Positions 12,001 to 25,740 of a stretch of 64,000 bases of DNA are shown here, in pieces; within the stretch, counting starts at the first letter, position 1; each line of letters begins with the position of its first letter. Origin of the DNA: Quillaja saponaria (Eukaryota > Streptophyta > Magnoliopsida > Fabales > Quillajaceae). Below the pieces are notes generated by a model. That model did no database searches, was not told the origin of the DNA, and saw only the letters and a program-made list of their open reading frames with translations. The stretch lies in the NCBI GenBank assembly GCA_029379385.1, contig CM055614.1, forward strand, positions 19,201,994 to 19,265,993, written 5' to 3'. The translations under genes and the position numbers were made by a program.

Positions 12001-13959
12001 TATCATCCATGTAGCGTCGAAGTAGAGATTCGGGCAAAATATTCCTCTCAAGCCACAACCGTAAAACCTGGTATAGAAGAATTCATTATATCCCCCTCTT
12101 GCATACCCACTTCCAGTAGGGGTTGCATCTCTTTCTATGTTCTCAAACAATCCTTTTAAATTTAAAATAATTTATAATCATAGAATGGAAATATCTGACA
12201 ATTAGATCAAACAAAATACCTTGAGACACTGGCGCCGATTCTCACAGAATGCAGCTCCTGGTGGAGCAGCAGCGCCAAGAAGTCGTGGCAATGCTGCTTG
12301 AACCATAGGGATGTAGGAAGCTCCCGCAACACCTGGACATTAGTTACCTTTTAAACTTATTTAATGAAAACTCTAAATGAACACTTGATTTTGTAAGAGA
12401 AAGGTGCGAGTGTATCCACCATGAACACAGAAGATGAAGTGCTTTCAGATATACAGTTACCTACCTTTCTGATTATGCGAGCATTGGGTGATGGAATCGA
12501 CAAGAAAAAACAGGTCCACTTTACGATTAAAAGTAGATTCACTTTCCAACTTCCGGATGAGAAGTTCAACAACCTGAAATAAAAAAGGGCCTAGTCTCAT
12601 CAAATGGATAGTGGCAGCCAATCTACATATTGTTGACCCACATAGGTAGCTCAGACAACAACACCTGAGAGAGTATCTTCATATTCTGATAATTTTTAAT
12701 GTTCTCTACAGCCATTCAATTTGACTAACTAAAAATTGTTCAAACGTGATGTAAATGATAAACACAACAGAAAGTAAACCAAAAGTTTCATTGCATAAAT
12801 AAAATAATAGAAACAAATGTCAGTCTCCTGTTCAGTATAAGCTTGAGCATTTTCAACAGCTAGGCTTCACAATCTTCTCCAGAAGTATTGCTTCAGGAAA
12901 AAAAACCACCAACACTTTTTGCCTCTTCTTTTCTTTTCTTTCTTTTAGGAGGGAGGGAAGCGCTGGAGGTTACACCAGCCAGCCTCACTACAACACATGG
13001 CCGGATATCAAACAGGAACTCACTACAATTACCCCACATTTCTACAAATTACATTAAAAAGGTTATATTCTAAATTTATTATATGAAGAATTTTCCATTA
13101 CCATATGAAAACCATTTTATGTCGATAAAATCAAAATGTTAAAAAAGAAAATGGAATATAAATTATAAAGTGAAAGGTCTAAAGCTTCCTTATTGTTTTA
13201 ACGGGGCCACCAAGAAAGGAAAATTCCCTGTTTGAAAGCCCCTCACTCCCAACTTTATTTCCAACAGAACATAGTCAACTATATTCCCTAAGACCTCTCA
13301 GCACTGGAAAAAATACAAGGCATCAACACATTATCTATTTACAGCCACTTTGATCCACAAAAATGTAAGGAAAGCAAGCCCCAGAAACATCAGATTTGGA
13401 GATAAAAATAAATTTGATACTGAAGAAATCACTTCAAGACTCCCCCACCAACAATCCAGAAATATGGCAAAATGAGTATATGTAAAACATGAAGATAATA
13501 AATAAACAAGGATAACCACTCTATGTATGTATAAACACTAAACATAAATAGCCAAAAGTACCTACATACATACACATCTACGTAAATACATACATACATA
13601 CATATATATATATATATACACACACATACATTATATATACTCCCATCATCCCAAATCAGCATCAGCTTTGCTTTTTCTCTATATATATACTCCCATAAAT
13701 CAGAGTCACCTTTGCTTTTTCTGTCCCAAAACTAGTATCACATTTCTGAAAGTCAAAAATTTAGTACCAAATCTTCGCTCTAAAGCAATCGCCCTCAAAA
13801 TAAGAGAAGAAACTTCAAAATTCATTAGGGTTTTGCACTTTGCACCAAAAAGGATAAAATTGTCAATTTAAAATTTGTGATTTATTGCATGTCTTAAAAT
13901 TCGTGCTTTAAAGAGAACAACAATTTAAAGAGGGGGTATACAACACACACACACACACA

Positions 13960-14001
<42 letters not shown>

Positions 14002-17000
14002 ATTCATAGGGGTTTGCACTTTGCACCAAAAAGGATAAAATTGTCAATTTAAAAGTTGTGATGTATTAAATGTCTTAAAAATTCGTGCTCTAAAGAGAAC
14101 AACAATTTTAAGAGGGGGTATACAACACACACACACACGTATATATATATGCGTGTGCATATGTATGTATAAATACAATACATACATATGCACACGCATA
14201 TATATATATGTGTGTGCGTGTGTAGATATTTATAGAAGAAGAGAGAAAGCAATGTGAAGCTGTCATCCAATTCAATAAGAAGGACACACGTCAATAACAC
14301 AGCACACTCCCATGAATCCATGATAGAGTTGGACAGACATGTGTACATGTCAGACTCTGAATAAAGTAATAAATCTCAATATGAGATGAATCTAGACACA
14401 AGCCAGAAACATGTCTAACATATATGTAATTATATTATAATTATAATAGAGAGAAGCATCAATTAATGTTCAAGCTATAGTCTCTCTAGCCTCTTCACAG
14501 CTCACACTATTGTAGACTGATCAGTGTGGCCTCTTCAGTTTGAGATTTTTTTGTCTTTCATGTTATTTTACTTAGTTATCTTCAATGTCTGATAAATGTT
14601 ATTAGGGTTTCTAACCTATTTACAATTGAATTTAAAATTTAAGCCTGAACAACATGTTAATATTTCTTTTCTAGGAATTCCTCCTCTTCCCGGGCCAACC
14701 ATTTTCCTGCAGTGTGATCTCTTTATCCATTCTTTTATCTCTAAACATCACTTCATACCACCAAATTTAAGCCCTGCCAAATATCAATAAGGTTTTCTAC
14801 AATCAGTGGAACTATATAACTAGAAATTTAATTAAAAGAATAAAATATATTGTTTGCTGTCTTAGGAAACTTTTTAAGTCAAAACTCAGAAACATGGTAA
14901 ATAGGACATCCATGTCAATGAGATAAGAAGGTTCTGTCAAAATAGTGTATAAAGGCAGGAACGTGTAAGCAACTTACAACAGTGATGCCCCACATTCAAG
15001 AATTCAGCTTACCATAACAGTGTACAGGTATTTATAGCTTCAAAATAATGTTTAGGGTTGAGGAATTGGAGAGGAAATTTGTGCATTAATGTTTGGAAAG
15101 AATAAGATATAGAAAGAAAATGTGCTTCTGGATTTCAACAAATGGCTACTGAATTATTGACCAACCAAAATTTAAGCACTTCATTGTCTATAAGCCCATA
15201 GGCTAGAAAATTTGCAATTTATAAGGTTTTTTCTGGTGGAAAGAAATTGTTAGGTTGCAAAGGATGCAGAAAAGAGAAGCTTACGAACTAGCCCATAAAC
15301 AGAGAAAGATACAGAGAGCGGGAGAGAAAGAGAACAAAAACCCAACTTGCCTCACAACTCAAAACGCTTGACATTTAACTAAGTCTTAAATCTAAAGTTG
15401 CCTGAAAAGAAAAAAAAAAGATACATATACAGGCAATGGATAACTTTTGCTTCCATTGATCGAATTAGAACTTTGACAGATTCTCCTGCTAGGGAAATAG
15501 TCTTTATGAAAATAATTTATAACAAACTTGGAAACCCAAGTGAAGAAAGCTGGGACTCTAGGACCATTACCACTAAAGAATTATAAATTATCAACGCCAT
15601 CATATAATAGCCGTAACATTAAAAACAAAGGACTCCGAAGAACTCCATTGAAATTGATATAAAACCAAACTACTAAAGAATAATGGTGTGAACTTTAGAA
15701 CTTGTAAGACTTCTCTTAATGGGATGTTGCATACGAGTGATGTAGCAAACTTGGGCCTCTTGGATCACTTAATCATACATTTCCTAGACCAAACCTTGAT
15801 TTGAAAATCTCAAGGACCTCCAATTTTTAACTTATATATACACCTCCATCTATCCCCTCTTTCCCCTTATAAAACTAAATTTTCCAACCACTAATCGATC
15901 TAAAAGACCTTGGATCACTCAATCATACCTTTTCTATACCAAACTTCATTTTAAAATCTCTAGGCCCTCCAATAGAAAAAATATACAAAATCTACATCAT
16001 TTGGTATGTTCATAAATAAATTCGAATCAAACATTCCAAAAAGTGAGCAATAGTTTGATAGTAATTTCACACCTTTTTTACTATGCTCCATTAGTGACAT
16101 GAGGTTCTAGGATGGAATAACATGACCTGCAGGATATGTTGCTAACTCTAGTGACAATAAGCTCAGGTATGCAAATATTACCTGAAAACAAAGTTTTTAG
16201 TCTTTGACTCTTCTGTCAATAGCAGCTCACATTTTACATATATTGCTAGAAAAAAGGTATAGATGAAAATAGAAACAATGATGCAGCAGGATAAAGGTAA
16301 ACATTATTGATAGATGCTATTTTTATTAAGTCTTCAATAAAGAACTTTCTTTCAGCACGATGAGGTTTAACAAGTTTAGGACAACTCCTTCAAGGAGGTA
16401 CACAATGAGAAAAGAAAATCCAACTAGAGAACCTAGCATATAATGGCTCTGCTTCTGAAATACTCTTCCACATTGGTCAAGTAAATCCTTATTGATAGGA
16501 AACTTCTTCTTGTTTAAACTTCCAACACCTTAGCTCTTAACATTTTTCATAAATTGAAATTCCACACTTCTGCTTTATTTGTATAAATTGTATCCTTCAA
16601 CAAAATAAATAAATAAATTTATCTTATTGCCAGTGCCAAAAGTGGAAAATAATGATTTATTTTATTCATTATGCAATAAATAATTGATGATTAGGACCTT
16701 ACTTTATTGGGGGGAAATTGATGATAAGACCTAGCCTACCTCATTTGCAATGCCATACTCTGCACAATTAATGGCAAGACGAGTTGCACGTCCAATACTT
16801 TCCCTTGTCCTTGATAGAGTCTCTATCATTCCTTCAAATGCATCACGAGCAACAGCAGCCTCAGTACCACTACTCAATGAGTCCCCTGCAACCCAGTGCA
16901 CAGAACGAGCTCTCCCCTCCTCAATTTCTTCAGCATCAAGTTGATTTCGAGATGCAGACTGACAACCATTAGTAGATGTGGACATCAGATTTGGGTGCTC

Positions 17001-20000
17001 AAAGCCTCCCGGTACGTCTACGAGCATCATATTGCTTGTGACAGCTAAAAAAGGCTGATTGGCAGATGGGCTAGGACTTCTTCCATGAATATTGACTATC
17101 CCAAGAGAAAGACTTTGAGAATGACTTTGTCTCCTTTTTGCCTGGGCAACAGCAATAAGATGCTTCATAGGAACAAGAGATTCCGGAGTCTTAGAATCTA
17201 GATACAGATTACTTATGTCTTCCCTACCAGCTTTGAATCTGTTTTTAAACATCAGAATAAAATAATAAGAGAAAAAGAATATCAAAGATACGTAAACAGA
17301 AACAGTTGTGAAAAAGGAGATGCATAAACTTGAGTAAAAAGTATATGAACCTTTCAACAAGCAAATCTTGTGTCACAATGGAAGCATCAACCGTCTCTGA
17401 TAATGACTTTTGTACGGTTTTATGCTTTTCTCCTGAAGACACAAGCCTTGTTTTTAGAATTGCCACTTGATTCTGGGAAGAGCTCAGTGTGTTAGAAATC
17501 AGATTTGAACCCTTTAACGAGCCAACATCACCTTTCTTTAGATTAATGTTAGTGGAAACTTTAACTGGAGGTTTGTAGGATTTATGTTGTCCTGCCACTG
17601 ATTTGGTTGCAGGATGTGACACAGGTAACTTTGCTGGGGAATTCAAGATTGGTTTTTCCATCTTAGACACAACTTGCTCCACATCTAATCTTTCTGAACT
17701 ATGGGAGACATGACCGCTAACTTCCTTTGTGATCCTATTCTTCTCTGTTTGAGGCAGGCCAGATGGAAACTCAGCAAGCAATTGAGAGGATGATTCCTTC
17801 AAATGGCAATCCTCCAGCCTGGTAGAGCCTCTGGCAGTAGCCTGAGAATTAACAGAATTTTCACTGTGAACATCAGTGCTCTTGATAGCCACTGAAGCAT
17901 AAGTAGGTGATTTGACATTTCTAGCAATGACCCCATGAACTGGAGTCTTGGGTTCTTCTTCATCGTCGTCATTGTCAAAAAGGCAGACAGCTCTATGTCT
18001 TTGGGGCAATTGTTTTTCTGTTATAATAGAATCACTAGCATCAGTCTTTGATCCAAGAGAACTCTGCAGTGTTTTCCCCTTAGAAACAAGGGTGGCAGAA
18101 CTAGGAAAACTCTCCCTGGCTCCATGGTGATGCTTTGCCACTGGCAGCACTTCATCACCAGAACAGTCTGATCCAACAACACCAGTTTGGACTCTTGATG
18201 AAAAGGGTTTATCAACTTTCAAATCCGAAGTGGATGCTTTCAAAGTTGATTTCCTAGCTGCAATGCCACCAACAACGTTAGAAATAGGATTTACACTCTT
18301 CATGCCTTTTCTGGAAGATCCCACAGTTAATGTATCTTCAGCATCTATTTGTTTCAACCTCTTGGCCGGATGTAGAATTTCATTTGCTACCAAATTACGT
18401 TTCCCCGGCCCAAGTTGGACCTTCTTTCCCCGTACAGAAACTTTTCCATTGGCCTCCTCAGAATCAACGAAAGCCTTCTGAGAGTCACCCATTACCTTGG
18501 AACCTTTTCTCAATTTTAGTAAGTCCTTTTCTTTTATTCCATCATTCACATCAGAATCTGATTTAAGAGCATTAGCTGAATCTAGTTTAACACCAGAAGC
18601 AGTCTTTCCTCTGATTCCACCTTTCATTTCCACATCAGGTTTATTGAAATCAGCACAACCTGAAGGACTTTCATCCTTTAATGGTGTTCTGGCAGACTTA
18701 CTACTTCTATTTCCAACAAATGCACTCTCAGTTTTCTTTTTTGAGTCAGTTCCAAGCTTTTTTGACTTGTTGCTATTCGTTAATGCCCTGTGTCCATCAG
18801 AAAATTGCTTATTGCCATTAACAGTACTATCTTTACAATCAGAAAAATCCTCTTTCAAATAAGAAGGATTATTCAACCCAGACAAAAAAGCATCTTTCTT
18901 TGACTTTGGTCCATTCGATAATTTATTTATTTTCACAGGAGAAACAAGTGGAGATGAACTATCATTTTCACCACATCTCTGTGAGCAGCGCACCAACTTA
19001 TATCCAACATCACCAGTGCTCTCATTAACTGCTGCTTCACTCACATTACCAGTGGTCTCCTTTAACTTCCACATCCACCCCATCAACAGAGGGAGCTTCT
19101 GATCCTAGATATGAACTATCAGTATCATCTCTCAAACCACTAGCACTTTTCTTCTGTATCTCATCAAATGCTACACAAATTTCCTTCACAGCTTGGGAAA
19201 AGTACTTTGCCTTGCTTTGACCCCTAACTGAAAACTTTTTTTTAACCTCACCAGTGAATGCATGAATATCAGCAGGGGCAACAAAAGCTCTGTGAAGGAA
19301 GAGCACATCAGAAAGGGGGAAAGTAAAAAAAAGCTAAAATGCAAGACACTTCAAATCAGGCTAAAAAAGAAAAAACATCAAGGACAGTGTGATCAATAAA
19401 AACAAAGCAAACCAGAAAAGAAAAATTAGGAAGAACAAGAGTGATACTTCTTGGGAAATTCTGCCACCAGGTTAATATGTTCACCTTTGGGTCTGGGCAT
19501 AGAAAACTCTCTCACATTAAAATAAAAAAACCGTCAAGTATCCATTTCAATGATGTCAACATGACTTTTGTAGATTCTCTTAAATGTTTCAGGAATTTAT
19601 TATACAGCTTTCATTTTTATCTTTCCTTTTTTTTCCTTCACTCAGTTCCTTCTAATTGTTCCAGCATTTCTTTGCAAGACCTTAGTTGCACAAAGATTTT
19701 AGGACTTCTTTTCACTTGTTTACTTATTTTTGGACTTAGTTTTTGGATACATTTAACTTCAAATGGTTAAATTGTTATTTGGAGTTAGTTACAGGTCTTT
19801 TAACTTGAATGGGTTAAATTGATATTTGGAGTTGGTTACAGGTCTTTTAAAATAAGTAAGGGGTTAAATTGTTATTTAAGTTAGTTGTACCCACATAGGC
19901 GATTCCTACAACTAAGGGCAAGACCACCTCCATTAATTTCTTATCGAGCCTCTTAGATGTACTAAAACAAAACAAGCAAAAGCAGATAAAGTTGACAATG

Positions 20001-21792
20001 CAGAAGTATCTTCTCTAATTTCTTAACATCAGGTTACTATCAAGAAATTGCTGCTAAAACTTCAACATTATTTCTCTTAATAGTTCCACTTTTCAACTAT
20101 ATCTTGTTTTATTTGACTCATTTAAGAACATCGATTTTGATTTTTCACCATGTAATTGTTTCCGTTTACAGCAGGAAAATGCAAATTTTTTTTGGAAATG
20201 CATGGAAACATATAATAAAACACATATTATAGTAATTGTGAGTATTCAACATGATTAATTTAGAACATAAAATACTATTAAATACATATCAAAATAAAAT
20301 TCTTAACATAGACATATCAATTAAAGAAAAATATCAAATTACAATCACATCCAACCAATAGTGGATGTCTAGCAGATGAATGTCCAGAATATTAAAATAG
20401 TCTAAACGAAAATTGACAGTATTGCAAAATCCATATTTAATGAAATTTTAATTTGAACCAAAATATGTGCCTGAAATGTTAAAATTATCCATCACTAAGT
20501 TAAACTAAATTAATACAAAATATTTGTATAACTTAAATTTATTAAAGACCAAAAAACCTAACTTGAGTGAAATCATAAAAGAAATTATCATATACCATCT
20601 GAACAGTACATCATATAAGATTAAAAAAAAAAAATAACAATTACAATCCTAAAATATGAAGAGAAGAGACAGCATTTTAGATTTTCAAATTCTAAAAATG
20701 CTCTATTTGTGTAGAAAACTTCGTGTGAAATATGTGGAAATGATCCCATTTTGTGTGGAAACAGTGAAAATAACCATGTTTCAACCAAAACTTCATGGAT
20801 ACATTTCTCTAAGAGAGTTTCGCTTCAATAGTGGGGAAATGGAAACATTTCATACATTTCGACTGTTTCGACATGAATTTTTTAACCTTGGCGTAATTCA
20901 TAGTACAGTCCAGTAATCAAATTAGTAACCTACATTCACGTACAAGCGCAAATATGTAATGTTTGAAAAGAGAAGAGAGACTTACATTTCATCAGTGCCA
21001 AAAAATTGGACAAAATATTTCTTAGGATCTGGAGATTTCTCCCAATCCTCAGGCCTGCTAATCTGAAATAATGTTCAACAAAGTTACAGAATCAACCTTT
21101 TCTATAAGAAAAAGAACTAAACAACTAACCAGCTAAATTTACCAAGACACTTGGGAATTAGTATAATATTGCTTCAAGAAGATCAACGAAGAGTATAAAA
21201 TTGAAAAGACAAGCACAAAACATGCCACAAAAATTAGCAAAATCCAATATTTAAATGTTCCAGAATAGCAACTCAAAGAACATAAATTGAAAGTAAACAT
21301 ATCTTGAACCTAATCATTCTAGAAAGTTAGGCCCAAACCAATGGAGACTAAAGATAGATGCCTAGGTTAAAATTTTACTGAAATGCTTGACTATGTCCAA
21401 TCAAGTACGAGGAAAAGTATGTACAGTATGTAAATATTAAATAAGCCACAACTCCCATCATTCATTTTAAAAAAACCAATCAAACACTAATGAAACCTGT
21501 GTACATCATTTCATCCAATTTAAGTATAACTGAAGTTACTAAATAAAATCAAATACATTATAGAGATCCAAACTAAAACATCCACGCAATTTACAACATT
21601 ACATAAAGATTAGCATCTCACACATTCAAACACAGAACAAAAAAAAAAAAAAAACGAAACATAGATGACTCAAAAAAATACCTTTGCCGGCCAATGAGGG
21701 AAGCCCTTAACCTTAGCAAGAACAAGATCGCCGAACCTCAACTGCTCCTTGTCCTTGGCCTTATTTGTTCCGCGTCGACGCCCCGGAGCCAT
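9062..21792 (-). CDS. HUA2: HUA2-like (HULK family) PWWP and CID protein; 11 coding exons, two +1 frameshifts
   Basis: Nuclear pre-mRNA-processing factor; the family controls flowering genes such as FLC and AGAMOUS in Arabidopsis. Coding exons, 5' to 3': 21792-21682, 21062-20986, 19289-17351, 17238-16740, 12573-12465, 12332-12220, 12067-11880, 10952-10339, 10255-9778, 9381-9289, 9132-9062, all with GT/AG junctions in compatible phase. The N-terminus MAPGRRRG leads into a PWWP domain (FGDLVLAKVKGFPHWPAK, residues about 20-80). A long Ser/Lys-rich region follows. An RPR/CID domain (about 835-975) contains RATRLAINCAEYGIANEV, VDLFFLVDSITQ and CLKVLRLWLERNILPE. Next come an acidic segment, a polyproline tract, and the conserved tail RPPLERPP and MLPCRPD...LNCWRPT. 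Total is 4292 bp. Removing one extra base near 19060-19070 and one near 10369-10378 gives exactly 1430 codons. Both shifts interrupt otherwise conserved sequence, so assembly errors are likely. The 4.2-kb intron 4 is full of microsatellites. Confidence 0.93.
9195..9381 (-). repeat. 93-bp tandem duplication of the penultimate HUA2-like exon
   Basis: Exon 10 (9381-9289, encoding RPPLERPPTNN...) is followed at once by a second copy starting at 9288, offset 93 bp or 31 codons. Copy 2 has an extra A in AAAAAAA and then a stop. The junction TTATCAG/GTTATTTT serves as the donor that joins exon 10 to the last exon, and could also act as an acceptor for copy 2. Read through the junction, the protein would end at CS-stop instead of CWRPT. 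Confidence 0.8.
13820..14180. repeat. Tandem duplication of about 182 bp ending in CA/TA microsatellites
   Basis: Two copies begin at about 13820 and 14002. Both carry GCACTTTGCACCAAAAAGGA, then AGAGAACAACAATTT and AGAGGGGGTATACAACACAC, followed by a (CA)n(TA)n tract. The copies differ by scattered substitutions. The microsatellite probably promoted unequal exchange. Confidence 0.85.
14141..14207. repeat. Perfect 29-bp palindrome with 9-base loop
   Basis: The left arm 14141-14169 and right arm 14179-14207 are exact reverse complements built from TA, TG and CA runs (core GCGTGTGCATATGTATGTA). Imperfect pairing of CA with TG continues outward for another 10-15 bp. It lies in an intron of the HUA2-like gene. 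Confidence 0.85.
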
Positions 21793-22110
21793 AGCGTTGA
21801 TGCAGCAGAACTTCTGAAATTAACGAACCTCTTCTCTGAATGAAAAACAAATAGAACTTGGAAATCCAAAAAAAACTAGAAAAATCCCGAAAGCACACCG
21901 TGAAATAGGCTTTGCGAGCGGTTAAAGGCCGCTGGAGCGCCGTCACCGGAGGTCCCTAGAGCATCGGAGGTACAGAGAGACAACTAGAATTCTGCATTCA
22001 GAATCACAGAATCTGTAAGTAGGAAAATGTAGAGAGCGTTACTGACCGGGCGAAGAGAGGGAATAGTGGATTTTGAGAGAGGTGCTTCGCCTGAGAAAGT
22101 ATGGGACCTA
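21793..22110 (-). other. 5' UTR and proximal promoter of the HUA2-like gene
   Basis: The sequence upstream of the ATG is less AT-rich than the intergenic DNA. On the minus strand, TTAATTTCAG lies about 25 bases before the ATG and could be the acceptor of a 5' UTR intron. No convincing TATA box is visible, as is common for housekeeping genes. Confidence 0.4.
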
Positions 22111-23337
22111 ACTGTAATTTTGTGATTTTTTGGAGGGAGTAGTTTTTTGGTGCAAAGCTTAACACTAGGACATGGAGATCCCCTTCGTTTATTTTTGTGT
22201 TTTTTCTTCGTTTGGGTTGTGGACTTATCTGTGGTTCACACTTATGCCTGTTTTCCACAAGCTCCAGCTTATACATAGGCCTGATGGGCAACGTGTAACA
22301 GATTGAAAAAATGACTTGAAGGCAGGGGGATTGTATGTCCTGCTAGTTGTATGATTTATTGGTTATAAGCACGAATCAGTCTAAAAGGAAAACTAAACAT
22401 TATTGTTCATTTGTGGGTTGCTGGCAGACTGGACCTATAGTTGCTTAATTATTCATATCTTGAGATATATTTTTCTAAATGGAACATGGCTAAATTCATT
22501 TGAAACTAGACTAATGTAGTTTAAAAATGACATATTGTTTATAATATTTCAACTTGTGGTTCAGTTCAGGTAATTTATCAAAGCTATATCAAATTCGGAA
22601 AAATACAGGATGTCTGGCAGCTTGACCTTAGAGTGGTCAAATTAGGATAACTTGAGCTAGACAAATGGAAATAATAATCCATTTGTTGGATAAATTAGTA
22701 GATACATGTAGCTTTCTATTCATGTATCATATGTGTTAATTGGTTGTGTAAATTAGTACAGCTAATTCATTAAATTGGAAACAAAATATGTGTGTTATGT
22801 GTAAATTGATTATGTGATACTTTAATTATAATTTACCTATTGAAAAATAAATGTGGGTGGGTTAGGACTAAAATGAAATTGCGGCTATATAAGTATATAT
22901 TAGAAGTTGAGTTATGAAAGAAAACAAATGCTAGAATGCAATTAAGCCTGCCACACAAAGCAGCTAGGTGGCAAAGGGAAGAGGGAAGCAACATGCAGTT
23001 GCTTTAAATTGTATTATCATAATCAGAAAAAGGGCTGCTCCTATTCTCCTCTTCTTCCCTATTTCTTGTGTGTGAAATTAAGAATGAAGGCAGAACTTGC
23101 TACTATCTATCGTGGATTCGAAAAAATTGGTGGAGTTAAGTGACTTAAAACTGTTATCTTGGGTAGATTTATAAAGAGAACTTGTAGCTTAAGGTTTTGG
23201 AAATATTTATGGAGAGTTCCAATGGTTGGAAATGAGTTGAGGAGGAACTGAAGCTATTGGACAGCTCCTGGGTTCTGCTGGACAGCAGATATGTTTCATT
23301 AGTCCAGGATGTTTTTCATGAAGTTATAGAATGAATT
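22111..23337. other. Intergenic, possible retroelement-derived sequence
   Basis: No open frame or RNA gene can be supported. Sequence at 22900-23330 is moderately GC-rich, with a short CAGCTCCTGGG...CTGGACAGCAG near-repeat, and resembles untranslated LTR-retroelement sequence. I see no boundary, primer site or coding motif to confirm this. Confidence 0.3.
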
Positions 23338-25740
23338 TGTCACACCCCACACGGAGGCATGATTGGCCAGAGGATTAGGTAACCCTCTATAACCTTGACT
23401 CCAAAACAAAGAAACAAGTAATACTCTTGACCAAATTAATGTATAAAAATAAATTTTATAAAATAAAAGTTATCTTGTAAAAAGTATGTTTACTGAAACA
23501 AATAACAATTTACTAAAAAATTTGAACATACCCCAAAATAAAAACCAATATACTTGGTTATATATACGACCAGATCACAATAACCACAGTATACACAAGG
23601 GAAGCTCTATCCCACTTTATACCACAACAATGAATGAACTAAACCATAACACAATACAAAATTAGACACCTAGCCCTAAAGTGACTGCAAACTTTTGTCC
23701 TTTAGCTCTAAGTACAAGATCCCGAAAAATTACCTTGTCGCACACTATCAGCAAGTCACGAGCTCGGCAATGAAATATACTGAACTTCTGTTACTAAAAA
23801 AAAAATCAACAGAAGAGTGGTGAGCCATACGGACTCGATGAGTAGAAAAACGTACCCAAAGGGTACTAACATTACTCAACACACGTATATAACATATAAT
23901 CAATTAAAATCAATATATCATAAATTTTAAAACCACTAAAGTTACATATACACAATTATAAAAAACATAAAACTTAACAAGCACAATTCAAGTAGTACTC
24001 TATACAATCCAATCAAAGGACATAAAAGGCCAATAGAGTAACTCAGCCCCGCACAACAGATATCTCTCCCCACCGAGCATTTCGTACTCGCACAACAAAT
24101 TAATTTTCCATACACAATCTATCCCACCGTGGCTGACTTATTGGCTCTTATCAACCACAAACAAGATCACACATCAACATAATTCACTTAAGTCAATCAT
24201 AGCAATATAATTCTTATTGACCACTATATAACATATATATACATAAATACTTCAAACAATCAAATACACTAATCTAACAACCAAAGGGAAGCAGTTAACC
24301 ACTCATCATTTACAGATCTCATTTGTCACTCCATCTTGCATTCGTACACGTCGTTGGCTCAATAATACATTCCAAAGCTACAATTAAAATTTTCCAATAT
24401 TACTTAGTCTGTTAATTCATAAGTATAACCTTTTAATTACAAAAATCTATAGGTACTAAGTTTTATTCATTTATTTAAATTTTACTCATTTTAGGCATTT
24501 TCACAACCCCTCCTTGGATATATGTTTGATTTTAACTTACTTACTTAACCAAATTCAACAAAATAAAGTTCAAATATAATCTTCAAGAAGTTATATTTCT
24601 TTCTTATTTAGAAATTTTTCCTAAAATTAGTCTTGAACTAACTCAAATCCTCATATGAACATAAACAAGGCACATACGATTTCTGGTTGTCAAAACCGGA
24701 TTCTAATGCTTACATACTTGAGAATTAAATTATAAAACTTTCTAGTCTAGTTTATCAAGATGTTAGAAACAATTCTTATTCATAGGTTCTAGGCTAATCA
24801 AATCACAACCCACAACAAAGTACCCCGGACTGACTGAAGCTTAACTAAAATCCTGCACGAACCCAGTTACAATCCAACAGCTTTAACGATAAATATGCTT
24901 CAAATCAGGTTATAACAAAACTTTTCAAATATCATTCCAATATCATAAGCTACACTTTTCTTTTAGAACTCCTAAACTAATTTAGTCCCGAACACACTTG
25001 AAATACAAGATTTCTCTAACCCAAGAAATCTGACCCTGTTTCCTTTTCATTACCACTCAACTCCTATTTTCAACACTTTACTTACAACTAACTATCCTAT
25101 GTTCATACTCACTACTCACTTTTATTAAACCATTAAATCACCACATTAACTAAAACTTCTTTACTCATTTATTCAACCTTCCATTCAAAATCTTTTATCT
25201 GATTCCCATACACAACCAAAAATATCTATTAAGTTCTTTTAAGCATTTTATCAAACACATTAAGGGCCTTCTTATTTCACTTCATAAGTATGCATGTGTG
25301 TTTATATATACCTCCTAATATAATCAACACAACTTTATTAACCTTTATCCTACTCATTTGTTTCTATATATCAACCTTGAATTTAATTTAATTAATCAAC
25401 ATAATCAAGACCTAAATCACACAATTTCCAAACTGATTCATTCTAACACTTCATGCCAACAACTTTCAATTTCTAGTCTTACATAGACATCGGAATTCAT
25501 ATAGGCCCTTTTAAAATGCCCCGACTAGTATCCAATAAACTATAATAGAACACACATAATTGAATTTTCAAAGAAAGAAACCCGAATCTCAAGCTTGGTT
25601 GGTTCATAACCTGGTCATACTTGAACCTTCCTACCCAAGTAAAAAAGAAAGAAGAAAGAACGAGATAAAATAATAAAAGGGGGAACAAAAAGGGAAATGT
25701 TAGATATTGACTAAATTCCATCTAAACCAACAGACTAACT
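23338..25740. mobile_element. Putative long LTR or LTR-derived block
   Basis: TGTCACACCCCACACGGAGG at 23338 is a typical start of long plant LTRs. It is followed by a CA-rich, protein-free block with the phrase GTGGTGAGCCATACGGACTC (near 23820) of the kind seen in long gypsy-type LTRs. The base composition changes again after about 25740. I could not find a matching terminal CA with a copy of the 5-bp flank GAATT, so the right end is only approximate. Confidence 0.35.

Larger units (their letters stand above)
12574..16739 (-). other. Large intron 4 of the HUA2-like gene
   Basis: No coding exon is visible between the AG that opens exon 5 and the GT after exon 4; the protein joins cleanly across it (ANEV/VELLI). 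It contains TA, CA and TACA microsatellites (13580-14220), a tandem duplication of about 182 bp, a long palindrome and scattered AT-rich sequence. Confidence 0.8.

Noticed and set aside
17948..18862. Several plus-strand open frames of 60-121 codons
   Set aside because: They are antisense to the large exon 3 of the HUA2-like gene and show no motif or splice support.
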